From NCBI GenBank assembly GCA_023424395.1, contig JAFADY010000023.1:1-24403 (forward strand): a stretch of DNA of 24,403 nucleotides, read 5' to 3'. A model generated the notes under the pieces. The model worked only from the letters and a program-made list of their open reading frames with translations, searched no databases and was not told the DNA's origin. Source of the DNA: Bacteroidota bacterium. Lineage in GTDB: Bacteria > Bacteroidota > Bacteroidia > Bacteroidales > Dysgonomonadaceae. This document shows, in pieces, positions 24,077-24,403 of this stretch; position 1 is the first letter of the stretch, and every line of letters starts with the position of its first letter. The translations under genes and the position numbers were made by a program.

Positions 24077-24403
24077 CTAAGCGGCTCTCCATCTTTCTAT
24101 ATCTATAATGTCTGTATTCGTATTAATCGAGGGCTTTTTCGGAAAGAATGAATATGCTGCCAAGGCTGCCACAATGTTGATTACAAAGTTGTCAAAACTT
24201 CGGTGGCGGGTATGTTCTATTTGACACATGTTTTTCAATTCATCGTTTACGGATTCAATCAGAGCTCTTTTACGCAGCATAATCCTGTCCTGTAGAAGCA
24301 TCAGGGCATTTTTCATATTCTTTCTCAGTTTGGTAATCAAATGCACCCCATCTACGAAAAGCTGTTCAAACAGGTCTTTTGAGATATAACCTTTATCTCC
24401 AAA
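24077..24403 (-). CDS. IS982-type transposase, C-terminal part (cut by window edge)
   Basis: The frame is open from the right window edge to a TAG stop at 24079-24077, giving the last 108 residues. GDKGYISKDLFEQLFVDGVH and LITKLRKNMK are followed by LRKRALIESVNDELKNMCQI and EHTRHRSFDNF, then AYSFFPKKPS. This is the typical C-terminal third of IS982-family DDE transposases, with the last catalytic acid probably the E of IESVNDELK. The visible part is intact; the first two thirds and the far end of the element are outside the window. The near end of the element must lie between the stop codon and roughly 24045, but its inverted repeat cannot be defined without the other end. Confidence 0.88.
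   Translation of the reverse strand, partial: FGDKGYISKDLFEQLFVDGVHLITKLRKNMKNALMLLQDRIMLRKRALIESVNDELKNMCQIEHTRHRSFDNFVINIVAALAAYSFFPKKPSINTNTDIIDIERWRAA

Noticed and set aside
1..24403. tRNA or rRNA genes
   Set aside because: No cloverleaf-like segment with TTCGA-type T-loop and CCA-side stem, and no conserved rRNA blocks, were seen while reading the gaps; a covariance search was not possible.

Overview
The window looks like chromosome of a member of the Bacteroidota, most likely order Bacteroidales. The reasons are a full-length sprA/sov (type IX secretion translocon) next to ruvA, a large-subunit methylmalonyl-CoA mutase, several short phylum-typical hypothetical genes, and promoters of the TTTG...TAnnTTTG type. 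A finer placement (for example Dysgonomonadaceae-like) would be a guess.

Layout. 1-3.5 kb: the 3' end of a four-helix-bundle (23S rRNA intervening-sequence type) protein, a MenA/UbiA-like prenyltransferase and the mutase large subunit. 3.5-5.1 kb: a small acidic protein, a MITE-like element and an all-helical DUF6261-like protein. That last gene is preceded by a six-copy 42-bp tandem array lying between it and a strong consensus promoter. 5.2-12.5 kb: a visibly AT-rich island of minus-strand genes bounded by two 41-bp direct repeats (40/41 identical). It carries an APH-fold kinase, a type III restriction-modification pair (res, mod), the stump of an XRE-type regulator, a VOC/glyoxalase-fold protein and a GIY-YIG nuclease-domain protein. 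Some spacers in the island have foldback, attC-like structure, so it may have grown by cassette-like additions. 12.5-15.5 kb: corA, a macrodomain protein and a YeiH-type transporter. 15.5-23.9 kb: a second, inverted copy of the MITE-like element, then sprA and ruvA. 24.08 kb to the end: the C-terminal part of an IS982-type transposase, cut by the window edge.

How the parts relate. mod and res overlap by ATGA and should be translationally coupled. ruvA and sprA are close, same-strand and probably co-transcribed. The other flank genes look like independent housekeeping or accessory units.

The least explained structures are non-coding: (i) the 42-bp, helically phased array in the presumed leader of the DUF6261-like gene; (ii) short tandem repeats with a period of exactly seven bases in six separate intergenic gaps of the flanks and in none of the island spacers; (iii) the direct-repeat-bounded island with foldback spacers.
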